Below are positions 8,687 to 17,507 of a stretch of DNA of 64,000 nt, one piece after another. The notes beneath the pieces are model-generated. The model saw only the letters and a list, made by a program, of their open reading frames with translations, made no database searches and was not told the DNA's origin. Each line of letters starts with the position of its first letter. The stretch's first letter is position 1. A program made the translations under genes and the position numbers. This DNA is from Geobacter sp. AOG2. Its GTDB lineage: Bacteria; Desulfobacterota; Desulfuromonadia; Geobacterales; Pseudopelobacteraceae. The DNA is taken from contig NZ_BLJA01000001.1 of NCBI RefSeq assembly GCF_019972295.1, positions 3,798,093-3,862,092 on the forward strand, in the 5' to 3' direction.

Positions 8687-9886
8687 ATGGCCTTGGAGTA
8701 TTCACCTATCGTGCTCGACTCGATCAACCACGAGAATTTTCCGAAGGTAGAGCTGTTCGTCAAGCTCGACGCGAAATACACGCTCTATAAACCGGAAAAT
8801 ACCAAGCTCACTATCCACAATATCGAACGGTTGCGCGAAAACGGGACGGAGTTCGTCTACATCAACAGCAAGGATTCGGAAGAAGTCCAGGCGCATGTGG
8901 AAAAGAGACTGGACGATTCCCGTGCCGTCAATATCCTGTCGCAATATTCGAAGAACCTCATCTGCTGCCAGATGATCATCAAATGTATCGACGACGTTTT
9001 CAAGAAACCCAACCAGGCCGCTCCGTTCGAAAAATGCCGCACCATGCTGGGAAAGGTGTCTCTCCAGTTCGGGGACAGGAACGAGTTGATCAACCTCTTT
9101 GCCAAGCTCGAAGACAATTTCGATAAATACCTCATCAATCACTCGGCGCAGACCACGATCCTTTCGATGTTCATGTGCGACAAACTGTTCAATGCCGGGA
9201 AGGACGAACTTGTCGGCATCGGTGTGGGGGCCATGCTGCACGATATCGGGATGTTGTCCGTGTCGAGCGATATTACCGACAAGATGGACGTCCTCTCGGA
9301 GGACGAATATTACCGGGTCAAGCTCCACCCGAAATACGGCGTTGACCTGCTCAATAACGCAGGGGTCAAGAGCCGGATCGTGCATGACATTACCCTGAAC
9401 CATCACGAACGGCATGACGGCAGCGGGTATCCGAGGGCGCTGGTTGGCCCTGATATCCCCAGGTACGCGATGCTGGTGTCCATCTGCGACATCTACTGCG
9501 CCCTGACCATGAACCGCCCGTACAAGGCCGCATCAACCCCTGCCGAAGCCCTGCGGACCATGAAGAGTCAAAAGCAACTCTTCGACCCGGATATCTTTGG
9601 GGGCTTTTTGGCGATTATGGAGGATAAATCCCATAAGGAAGCGGTTGTGGAGGAGAAAAAAACGCCCGAAATGGTCAAGACCCTCGATATGGCCGAGATC
9701 CGGGAGATGAGAAAGCAGATGCGGAACCCGAACGTCGATCGCAACAAGCTGGTCAGGATGCATTCCATCATAACGGATAACATCAATAACTCGTTTGGCG
9801 AAGAACGTCTGGCCTTGACCGAACTGAGAACGGAATTGAAGAATCTGCTCAGATCGCTGTTTGCGGAAGGGCCGGAAAAAAGATAA
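8687..9886 (+). CDS. HD-GYP domain protein (c-di-GMP phosphodiesterase-like)
   Basis: The 399-residue protein has an N-terminal region of about 150 residues resembling DUF3391-like sensory segments. An HD-GYP domain follows: MLHDIGM near residue 186 gives the HD pair and HHERHDGSGYP near residue 240 gives the GYP motif. HD-GYP enzymes hydrolyse c-di-GMP or 3'3'-cGAMP. The C-terminal tail is helical and charged. GGGGAGAGGCA precedes the ATG at 8687. It is a single gene; PilZ effectors and a GEMM-type riboswitch candidate elsewhere in the window would be downstream readers of such nucleotides. Confidence 0.88.
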   Translation: MALEYSPIVLDSINHENFPKVELFVKLDAKYTLYKPENTKLTIHNIERLRENGTEFVYINSKDSEEVQAHVEKRLDDSRAVNILSQYSKNLICCQMIIKCIDDVFKKPNQAAPFEKCRTMLGKVSLQFGDRNELINLFAKLEDNFDKYLINHSAQTTILSMFMCDKLFNAGKDELVGIGVGAMLHDIGMLSVSSDITDKMDVLSEDEYYRVKLHPKYGVDLLNNAGVKSRIVHDITLNHHERHDGSGYPRALVGPDIPRYAMLVSICDIYCALTMNRPYKAASTPAEALRTMKSQKQLFDPDIFGGFLAIMEDKSHKEAVVEEKKTPEMVKTLDMAEIREMRKQMRNPNVDRNKLVRMHSIITDNINNSFGEERLALTELRTELKNLLRSLFAEGPEKR

Positions 9887-10078
9887 AGAACCGATGGGAA
9901 AGGCCCCCGAAGCGCCCTTTTCTCTCCCCAGGGGACGGCTACCGATCAGGCAGAGTCGGTTGCCGCGTCCCGGCTGGCCCCCCCAAATTACCCAGAGCGG
10001 GAAGACTCCTTTGTGGCCGCAAACGTAATTAGCTTGGTATTGTGTCCCAATTGGCATACTGTGGTACTTGAGGTGCTT

Positions 10079-10360
10079 ATGGAAAATGTCAAGGTGGCGA
10101 TAGATGCGAAAGAATTGGCGCAGCGGATCAACAGGGTATTGACCAAGGGGAAACACCGCCTGGTGAGGTCGCGCAGCGATAGCGACAAGCTGAACCTGGG
10201 CGAATGGTACGTCGTCAGTACCTCCACAAACGCGGTTACGTCCTGGCATAGCGATATCGTGGAGTTGGCGCAGGAAACGGCCGCGTTGCAGCCCCACGAA
10301 TATTTCGACCCGGAGCGGCCGGACAAGAAGCCCGCTCGCGAGCGCGATGAATACTACTGA
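10079..10360 (+). CDS. Conserved-type small protein, unknown function
   Basis: This 93-residue charged, soluble protein has no signal peptide and no motif I recognise. The sequence has normal codon use and a plausible GAGGTG ribosome-binding site before the ATG at 10079. It contains a compact middle with LNLGEWYVVSTSTNAVTSWH and an acidic/basic C-terminus. It stands alone after the HD-GYP gene. Confidence 0.55.
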   Translation: MENVKVAIDAKELAQRINRVLTKGKHRLVRSRSDSDKLNLGEWYVVSTSTNAVTSWHSDIVELAQETAALQPHEYFDPERPDKKPARERDEYY

Positions 10361-10462
10361 AATGAAGGCCTGCGCCCAGGGAAAGGCAGTGTCTGCAGGT
10401 CGGAAAACCGGCCGCTGCACGTAATTCCTGGGGGCGCTCCGGGCGAATCACGCCGGCGCCCG

Positions 10463-11998
10463 TCAGATTTCAATCATGAATTCCGCCCCGTCGGGGCCGT
10501 TCCTCACCGTCAGACTCCCTCCCATGTTGGTCTCGATGATGTTCTTCGACAGGAAGAGCCCGATCCCCGTGCCGTTCATCCCTTTGGTGCTGAAGTACGG
10601 TTCGAATATGTTGTCGATGATCTCCCCGGGGATGCCGCCGGCATTGTCGCTGATGGTTATCACCGATATGCCGTCCCGGACCGTGGAGGTTACGGTTATC
10701 GTTCCATCGGCAATCTCGCGTTCCACAAGCGCGTCGCGGGCATTCTGCAGGATGTTCAGGATCACCTGGGAGAACTCGTTGGGATAACCGTTGATCCGTG
10801 CGTTGCCGTCGAGCCGGGTCTTGAGCGCTATCTGATGGTGCCTGAAACCATCCACTACCAGGCTGATGGACTGTTGAATCGCCGAGGCCACGCTAAAGTC
10901 GCTTTTCTCCTTGTCGGGCTTGAAGAAGTTCCTGAAGTCGTCGATGGTCTGGGACATGTGGTGGATCAGCTTCATGGCATCCCTGGTGCTGCTGTCGAGA
11001 AGCTCCTTGCTGAAATCGCCCGTCTCGTAAAACAGGGCCAGGCGCTGGATGTTCAAACCCAGGACATTCAGAGGCTGGCGCCACTGGTGGGCTATATTGT
11101 TGAGCATCTCCCCCATGATCGCAAGGCGGCTCTGGTACAAAAGAAGCCGGTCCTTTTCCCGGAGTTCGGCGGTGCGCTCGGCGACCCTGATCTCCAGCAT
11201 TTCGCTGTACTGCTGCAGGGCTTCCTCCAGTTTGATGCGGTCCGTGACCTCCAGTGCCAGGGAGAGGATCGACCGCAGGTTCCCCGAATCGTCCAGTAGC
11301 GATGAGTTGTACCATTCGCAATGGACGACCGAACCGTCCTTGCGGTAGTTGCGGTTGGCCGAAAACCTGCTGGGATTCTTGCCGTTTTGCAGGTCGGAAA
11401 CGACCTGGGCCACCTGGGGCGAGTCATCGTCATAGATCCAGCGGAAATCTTCCAGGCGCTTGCCCAACACCTCCCCTGCCTTCCAGCCGAAGATGCGTTC
11501 GGCGGCGCCGGACCAGCGGGTAAGCCGCATATCCGGCCCCCATTCGATCACCGCCAGCGGGGAGTTATCGATATGGTAGTTCAGCCGTTGCGTCAACTCC
11601 CGCAGCTGCTCGTCGCCTTGCCGCGCCGCCGCCGCTTCCCGCTCGGCCCGATGGCGCGCCGTGCGCAGCTTCCCGGCCAGCAGGCTCACTCCGACGCTGG
11701 CGGCCACCCAGATGACCTGCCTCATTACTTCACCATGGTCGGAGGGGTTGAACCGGTCGAACACGACGTTGACCAGGAACAGGGCACCAAAGGTTGCGAT
11801 CAAGCCCGGCCCCACGCCTCCCAGGGCCGCGGCCACCACGACCGCCGGGTAGAAGCCCAGGTACTGCTCCGGGTCCACCGCCTCCGGCACCAGCCAGCCG
11901 AACAGCGCCGCCAGTGCGGTGGCCGCCACGGCAATGCCGTAGCGGTACGTGAAGCTCCGTTCCGTACTTTGGGATGTTGCAATGTCGGATAGTTTCAT
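10463..11998 (-). CDS. Membrane PAS sensor histidine kinase (DUF4118 type)
   Basis: The 511-residue kinase opens with four hydrophobic segments of the KdpD-like DUF4118 type (residues about 15-105). A PAS domain follows (WGPDMRLTRWSGAAERIFGW), then a coiled coil. The H-box is NNIAHQWRQPLN and the ATPase domain carries NILQNARDAL, DNAGGIPGEI and GTGIGLFLSK. No receiver is attached and no response regulator is adjacent, so its partner is elsewhere. I chose the ATG at 11998 (MKLSDIATS); the frame extends to 12187 but that part looks non-coding. Confidence 0.88.
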   Translation of the reverse strand: MKLSDIATSQSTERSFTYRYGIAVAATALAALFGWLVPEAVDPEQYLGFYPAVVVAAALGGVGPGLIATFGALFLVNVVFDRFNPSDHGEVMRQVIWVAASVGVSLLAGKLRTARHRAEREAAAARQGDEQLRELTQRLNYHIDNSPLAVIEWGPDMRLTRWSGAAERIFGWKAGEVLGKRLEDFRWIYDDDSPQVAQVVSDLQNGKNPSRFSANRNYRKDGSVVHCEWYNSSLLDDSGNLRSILSLALEVTDRIKLEEALQQYSEMLEIRVAERTAELREKDRLLLYQSRLAIMGEMLNNIAHQWRQPLNVLGLNIQRLALFYETGDFSKELLDSSTRDAMKLIHHMSQTIDDFRNFFKPDKEKSDFSVASAIQQSISLVVDGFRHHQIALKTRLDGNARINGYPNEFSQVILNILQNARDALVEREIADGTITVTSTVRDGISVITISDNAGGIPGEIIDNIFEPYFSTKGMNGTGIGLFLSKNIIETNMGGSLTVRNGPDGAEFMIEI

Positions 11999-12472
11999 GG
12001 TGTGCCATCCTGGGGCAGGGGCTCCCTGGAAACGTGAAACCTTGGAAGCGTGTCGCTTGACCGGGAGGCATCGTTGCAGGGAGACCATAGCCGGAAAAAC
12101 TGGCCCGGATGTGAGAATAATAGTCTCAATAACATGTTTTTCCACGGTGTCACAATGGTTTTGTCGAGACTGCCGGACCTCTGTCATTGATGCCGCCCCG
12201 GCCTGGACGGTCCATGGCAGTTGTTACTGATGTACCAGGTTCCGAAGGGCGACACCCGGTATGCGCCAGCGGCGTGTTGCCTTGCCGGAATGTCCGAATT
12301 TCATACCTTATTTGCGGTATGGAGTGCCTGCTTTGGGGCGATTCGGCTGGCATCGGGGCGGTATTTTGTTTTGTAATATACTGAATTATAACAATATTTC
12401 TTTAAAAATGCATTTGGCACCACCTGTGCAATACCTAGAGCAAGCTTTTAAATTTATCTGGAGGTAATACCA

Positions 12473-12703
12473 ATGAAAAAAGTTCTCTCCACCATCGTAG
12501 CCGCTATCGTTGCTCTGTCCTTCTCCGCCGTTGTTTTCGCTGCTGACGCTGCTGCTCCTGCTGCTGACGCCGCTGCTCCGGCTGCTGAAATGAAGAAAGA
12601 AACGAAGAAACCGGCCAAAAAAGCCAAAAAAGCCAAAAAAGCCAAAAAAGTGAAAAAAGAAGAGAAAAAAGAAGAAGCTCCGGCTGCTCCGGCTGCCAAG
12701 TAA
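12473..12703 (+). CDS. Exported Ala/Pro/Lys-rich low-complexity protein
   Basis: The 76-residue protein has a clear signal peptide (MKKVLSTIVAAIVALSFSAV, cleavage after VFA). The mature part consists of ADAAAPA repeats, then a lysine run built from KKAKK units, and ends EEAPAAPAAK. A strong ribosome-binding site (TGGAGG) precedes it and a strong intrinsic terminator follows 25 nt after the stop, so it is an independent, probably well-expressed unit. A periplasmic or surface polycationic protein is the reasonable reading; no function can be stated. Confidence 0.75.
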   Translation: MKKVLSTIVAAIVALSFSAVVFAADAAAPAADAAAPAAEMKKETKKPAKKAKKAKKAKKVKKEEKKEEAPAAPAAK

Positions 12704-12728
12704 TTTTTCCTTCACCGGAATGAAAAAG

Positions 12729-12757
12729 GCCGCATCGAAAGATGCGGCTTTTTTTTG
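12729..12757 (+). terminator. Intrinsic terminator of the Ala/Lys-rich gene
   Basis: GCCGCATC (12729-12736), a GAAA tetraloop and GATGCGGC (12741-12748) are followed by a run of T. This is a textbook terminator. Confidence 0.93.
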
Positions 12758-12759
12758 GT

Positions 12760-13347
12760 CGTTTTTCCTTGGTATCGACATGTCTCCCGAAACAATAGGC
12801 CGGCCTGACTCTATCCCCATGAAGTCAGGCTGTTGCAGCCGTTCGGGTGGTCCTTTGCACTGATGTCGACTAAGATTGAGCAATTGACGGTATTCCTGAT
12901 CCGGCAGAAACCCTTTTCGGACCGCACTGCTTGCAAACCCGCTTGATGCCCTTCCCAGGTCCTCCGAATTGTCACCGCCTCCGCAAATTTTGCGCCTTTA
13001 TAACCCCCATTTTCCTCATTAACCCCCCGACCATACCCGCTACCACCGGAACAACGAAACACCAGAGGGCCGCTGGCGGCGCTATCCGTGGGGCCGACTA
13101 TTAAAATGGTCAACAAGCCGGTCCGGCGGCATCGAATGTGCAAATTGGGTGCACGTGCGAACCAGAACGAACCATAAGTCACACAAACATCTGCCACAGG
13201 GACACTGAGCACTTCGACGGCTGGAACCAGTTTAGAAGGTGGAAGGGAATATACGGTACAAGGGGCGGGTAACCCCAGAAGCGGGGGTACGACATCGATC
13301 CCCTTTATCTTTGCGCACTCGATATAAGCCGTTTTGTTTTAACGTTT
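12760..13347. other. Gene-free stretch
   Basis: No convincing gene is seen. The minus-strand frame at 12811-13212 has biased, non-protein-like composition and no ribosome-binding site. Some GC-rich inverted repeats are present (for example GGGGCGGGTAACCCC near 13262). Promoter elements for the metalloprotease gene probably lie at the right end but I cannot place them. Confidence 0.5.
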
Positions 13348-13373
13348 CCTGTGTCTTCGTGTCTCTGTGGCAG
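13348..13373 (+). repeat. Single arm of the CTGTGTCTCTGTGGCAG dispersed repeat
   Basis: CCTGTGTCTTCGTGTCTCTGTGGCAG-type sequence, split here by reading as CCTGTGTCTTCG plus TGTCTCTGTGGCAG. It matches the arms of the two terminal-inverted-repeat elements at 58222-58359 and 60755-60891. Only the right arm is present, directly upstream of the metalloprotease gene. Confidence 0.7.
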
Positions 13374-13399
13374 ATGTCGAATCCATGAGAAGGTACCCC

Positions 13400-16300
13400 A
13401 TGAACAGCGCACGCGCATTTGTTTCCACACTCCTGACCGGGACTGTTATCGCCCTCTGGCTCGTTTTCTCCCCGCTACCGGTCATGGCTGCGCCCCTGGC
13501 ATCCCAATTCTTCGCTACCGACCCCACGGCTGCCCAGATCATGACCGGCATCACCTACGACATGAACGACCCGAACTGGATCGTCGCCACCAAGGAGAAT
13601 CGAAATATCTTTGCCTTCAAGGTCTTCTCCGGGTTGTTCATGCTCGGCTACCAGACCGAGATGGGGTACAACTACGGCCTCAATGACCAGCAGGTACGGG
13701 CCATCACGGCCTTCCAGGCCCGTAACGGCTTGCCGGTGACCAGCGTGGTGGACAGTACCTGTCTGAGCATGATCGACCAGCAACTGGTGTCCCGTGAGCA
13801 GGCGTTGGCTGTCACCGGACAAGGGTTTCTGCTATACAACCACATGCAGCAGCTCCTGGCCAACGACGTCTCCAAGGACACCCTGGCCACCATCTACAGT
13901 CTTCCCATGGCCGTGCTGCCCCATTACCTCCGGATGTCCGGCTACGAGACGGTTCAGTGCATCGTGGGGCAGTGCGTGGGCACCATCAAGGATGCCCAGG
14001 GTGTGGACCTCTCCATCTACGCCACACCGGTGGATGTGACCAGCGACTACCGCTTCGTGGGGGCCTATTTCGACCCGGCGGTATCCAGTACGCGCTTTCC
14101 CAGCGCCGCCGTGGACGCGGATACAGTGCTGCACGAGTACGCCCACTATCTGGACGGTCATCTGTACCGGAACATCAACCGCGCCGGTCAGCCGCTGTTC
14201 GGCGTCCTGGATACCACGGGCTTCTCCGACATCTCCTACGACATGGCCGCCTGCGCCAACGGCTGTTGCCCCCGGAGAAGCTCCGACCCCATGGAGTGGA
14301 TCAGCAAGTACGGCTTCACCGCCGGCGTCGGCACCTGCCCGGCCGGCAGTTCCTACGCGGAGGAGGAGTGGGCCGAAGCGTTCTCCATGTACGTGGCCGC
14401 GGGGCGGGACTTCCGTAGTGCGGCCCAGGCCAATGCCACTATCGCCCGGAAGTACGACTGGCTGAAGGACAACGTGTTCATGGGGCTGGAGTACGACACG
14501 GACCTGCCCAGGGGGATGGAGAGCGGCTGCAACGACGTGTATGGCACCGCCGCCGCCCTGCCGGGGTATGCCAAATGCGACGACGCTTATCTTTGGGACT
14601 TCACGCTCCCCCTGGTGGCGGCCAGCGTGGACACCACCCCGGCGGCGTTCTCCTTTGCCGCTGAAACCGGTGTGGAGATATCCACCGTCACCGTCTCGGC
14701 CGGGGCCACGGTGAACGGCATCAATTGGGGCGCGCCGGTCACCGTGGCCGGCGGGGAATACGCGATCAACGGCGGTGCCTACGGCTCGGCACCGGGCGTG
14801 GTGCATAACAACGACACGGTGGTTGTGCGCCAAACCTCCTCCGCCTCCTACGGCATCCAAACCGATGCGGTGCTGACCATCGGTGGCGTCTCCGCCACCT
14901 TCAGCGTCACCACCCGCATTCCGGCCCAACCGACCATCTCCGGCTCTCCGGCCACGGCGGTCATGACCTCCGTTCCCTACTCATTCACCCCCGCCTCCGC
15001 AAACGCCGTCTCCTTCACCATCAGCGGCACACTGCCCGCAGGACTTACCTTCGACCCGGCCACCGGCAGCCTGAGCGGCACCTTGGGTGTTGCCGGCAGT
15101 TACGGCCCCCTTGTCATCTCTGCGTTGAACGGCAATCTGTCTGCGGCGCTCCCCGGTTTCACCATCACGGCCACGGCCCCGGTGGGCAGCTTTGCCGCCA
15201 CCGGATCCCTGAACACCGGCCGGGAGGAGCACACCGCCACCCTGCTCAGTAACGGCAAGGTGCTGGTGGCGGGCGGGTACGACTGGCTCAATACGTCGAC
15301 CGCCACGGTGGAGCTGTACGATCCGGCCACCGCAACCTGGAGCCCGGCCGCGGCCATGACCTCTCCTCGGGCCGGACATACCGCCACCCTGCTGCATGAC
15401 GGAACGGTACTGGTGACGGGGGGATACGACGACAATTACGCCACCCTGGAGAGCTCGGAGCTGTACGACCCGATCACCGATACCTGGAGCGCCGTAGGAG
15501 CCATGGCCTCCTCCCGCAGCGGCCATACGGCAATCCTGCTGCCAAGCGGCGCGGTACTGGCGGCAGGCGGCATGGTCGGCGGCATGAGCATCGCCGGGGC
15601 CGAACTGTACGACCCGGCGAGCAAGACGTGGCAAGCGACGCCCCCCATGGCAACAGCCCGCTCCTACCATAGCGCCGTACTGCTCAATAACGGTAAGGTC
15701 CTGGTGGCCGGCGGGTATGACGCCGATGTGGCCATAATCCCCAGTGCCGAGTTGTACGACCCGGCCGCCAACACCTGGAGCCAGGCTTCCGCCATGCACC
15801 AGGCCAGGGCCAACCACGCGGCAAACCTGCTCCCGGACGGCACGGTCCTGGCCTGCGGCGGTTTCGACGAGAATTACGCCACTTCCGCCACTGCCGAACG
15901 CTACGACCCGGTGGCCGACCGATGGAACGCGGCCGCCCCCATGTCGTCCCAGCGCGCCTTTCATACCTCCACCCTGTTGAGTCGCGGCCTGGTTCTGGCG
16001 GCCGGAGGCCAGGGGGCCTCCGGCTCCCTGGCCACGGCCGAAGTGTACGACCCGGCGGGCAACGCCTGGATCGCCTCCGGCCCCCTGGCCGTCGCCCAGA
16101 TGTACCACAGCGCCACCCTGCTTACTAACGGCCTGGTGCTGCTGGCAGGAGGCAATTCGGAGGTGGCCTCCGCCGTCACGGATGCCCAGGTCTACGACAA
16201 CGGCCAGACCCCGGACTACGCGGTCATCTTCGTCAGCGGCGGCAACGGCTCCGTCACCGGGGTCGCGGCCCAGCGGATCGCTCGGGGAGGGAGCGCCACA

Positions 16301-16663
16301 ACGGTCGTTGCCGTCCCGGTCACCGGCTACCGGTTCGTCGACTGGACCGGCACGAATGGTTTCGCCCCAAGCACAGCCAACCCCCTGAGCGTGGCTGCGG
16401 TAACGGCCGGTATGACCGTCACGGCAAACTTTCTGCCGCTGCCCGACGGCGTCGTGGTATCCGGGGGCGCTACGCCCAATGTGGGGGATGTCCTCGCGGT
16501 CTTGCGCCACGTGACCGGGCTGGCGTCCCTGACCCCGGCCCAGAAAGCCCATGCCGACGTGGCCCCCCTGGGACCGGACGGCATGCCGCTCGGCAACGGC
16601 GTGGTGGATCTGGGGGACGTGCTCGTGCTTCTGCGCCGGGCGGCCGGGCTGGCGAGCTGGTAG
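13400..16663 (+). CDS. Secreted multidomain zinc metalloprotease with kelch repeats and dockerin-like end
   Basis: The product has 1087 residues. A signal peptide ends near PVMAA. A peptidoglycan-binding-like segment (DQQVRAITAFQARNGLPV) is followed by a HEYAH zinc motif near residue 244, with EEEWAEAF about 80 residues later as a possible third ligand region. Then come a putative Ig domain (SFTPASANAVSFTISGTLPA) and about six kelch-type repeats (nt 15200-16190, each with a LLxNGxVLVAGG core). A GNGSVTG/YRFVDWTG repeat domain precedes two GDVLxxLR segments, which resemble dockerin type I duplicated motifs. ATG 13400 follows GAGAAGGT. Substrate unknown; an extracellular or surface role is inferred. 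Confidence 0.82.
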   Translation: MNSARAFVSTLLTGTVIALWLVFSPLPVMAAPLASQFFATDPTAAQIMTGITYDMNDPNWIVATKENRNIFAFKVFSGLFMLGYQTEMGYNYGLNDQQVRAITAFQARNGLPVTSVVDSTCLSMIDQQLVSREQALAVTGQGFLLYNHMQQLLANDVSKDTLATIYSLPMAVLPHYLRMSGYETVQCIVGQCVGTIKDAQGVDLSIYATPVDVTSDYRFVGAYFDPAVSSTRFPSAAVDADTVLHEYAHYLDGHLYRNINRAGQPLFGVLDTTGFSDISYDMAACANGCCPRRSSDPMEWISKYGFTAGVGTCPAGSSYAEEEWAEAFSMYVAAGRDFRSAAQANATIARKYDWLKDNVFMGLEYDTDLPRGMESGCNDVYGTAAALPGYAKCDDAYLWDFTLPLVAASVDTTPAAFSFAAETGVEISTVTVSAGATVNGINWGAPVTVAGGEYAINGGAYGSAPGVVHNNDTVVVRQTSSASYGIQTDAVLTIGGVSATFSVTTRIPAQPTISGSPATAVMTSVPYSFTPASANAVSFTISGTLPAGLTFDPATGSLSGTLGVAGSYGPLVISALNGNLSAALPGFTITATAPVGSFAATGSLNTGREEHTATLLSNGKVLVAGGYDWLNTSTATVELYDPATATWSPAAAMTSPRAGHTATLLHDGTVLVTGGYDDNYATLESSELYDPITDTWSAVGAMASSRSGHTAILLPSGAVLAAGGMVGGMSIAGAELYDPASKTWQATPPMATARSYHSAVLLNNGKVLVAGGYDADVAIIPSAELYDPAANTWSQASAMHQARANHAANLLPDGTVLACGGFDENYATSATAERYDPVADRWNAAAPMSSQRAFHTSTLLSRGLVLAAGGQGASGSLATAEVYDPAGNAWIASGPLAVAQMYHSATLLTNGLVLLAGGNSEVASAVTDAQVYDNGQTPDYAVIFVSGGNGSVTGVAAQRIARGGSATTVVAVPVTGYRFVDWTGTNGFAPSTANPLSVAAVTAGMTVTANFLPLPDGVVVSGGATPNVGDVLAVLRHVTGLASLTPAQKAHADVAPLGPDGMPLGNGVVDLGDVLVLLRRAAGLASW

Positions 16664-16795
16664 GCGCCCTATGGGCAATTCGTGTGATACCGGCGGGATA
16701 GGGTGGTTTGTTTATATTAATGGCATTTTTGCGTTGAAACGTATGGTCACGTGCTGTAGAGAAGAGGTGTCATTGAATACAATCCGGGGGTGGGT

Positions 16796-17317
16796 ATGAA
16801 GATCGGGGTGATGACCATGAGAGTACTGCTTGCCGTGGCTACCGTGCTGCTCGCTTTCTCCATCGCCGGGGCGGAGATGTACCAATGGGTGGACGAGAAC
16901 GGCGCGGTGACCTTCAAGGATACGCCGCCTCCCGCATCCAAGAAAAAGAAAAAGGTTAAGGTCTACCGGGACAACGACTTCGCCCCCGCCCCGCCCCCCC
17001 AGCCGGTGTCCGCAAAGCCCACCGGCAAGAGTGCCGCCGCACAGGTAGCGCAACCGGCGCCATCCCCTCAGGTGCATTTCACCGGCACAGTGGAGTTGTA
17101 CGTTACCTCCTGGTGCGGCTACTGCAAACGGGCCCAAAGTTATCTGAAGAGCAAGGGCGTCCCGTATGTGGCCTACGACATCGAACAGGACAGCGCCGCC
17201 AGACAGCGGCACAAGGACCTGGGCGGCCACGGCGTGCCGCTGATCATCATCGGCTCGCACAAGATGAACGGCTTTTCTCCGGAGGAGATGGATTATTATC
17301 TGAACAACGGCAGGTAG
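16796..17317 (+). CDS. DUF4124-glutaredoxin fusion, exported
   Basis: The protein has about 173 residues: a signal peptide ending near AGA, then a DUF4124 domain (EMYQWVDENGAVTFKDTPPP). A Lys/Pro linker leads to a C-terminal glutaredoxin domain with the active site WCGYC and a GVPLIIIG cis-proline loop. It is likely a periplasmic thiol-disulfide protein. Several in-frame starts exist (GTG 16790, ATG 16796, 16811, 16817); 16796 is a compromise and 16817 would begin exactly at the signal peptide MRVLLAV. Confidence 0.85.
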   Translation: MKIGVMTMRVLLAVATVLLAFSIAGAEMYQWVDENGAVTFKDTPPPASKKKKKVKVYRDNDFAPAPPPQPVSAKPTGKSAAAQVAQPAPSPQVHFTGTVELYVTSWCGYCKRAQSYLKSKGVPYVAYDIEQDSAARQRHKDLGGHGVPLIIIGSHKMNGFSPEEMDYYLNNGR

Positions 17318-17507
17318 GGGCGGGGGAAGGGCATCCGGTTTCCTGAGAGGTGGTTCAAGGACATCAAGCCGGATTCCGGTCGTTGATCCATGAAGTAACT
17401 GATTGATACGATAGTGATCTTGAGGGAGGTCTCGTGCGCGGGCTAGCCCGTGGCCAGGACAACGGTAAGCTCGACCCCGTGTTCTCTCTTTTGTTGCACC
17501 TTGGTAG

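Noticed and set aside
12811-13212. 133-residue minus-strand reading frame in the gap before the metalloprotease gene
   Set aside because: Composition is not protein-like, there is no ribosome-binding site and no recognisable motif; open by chance in GC-rich DNA.
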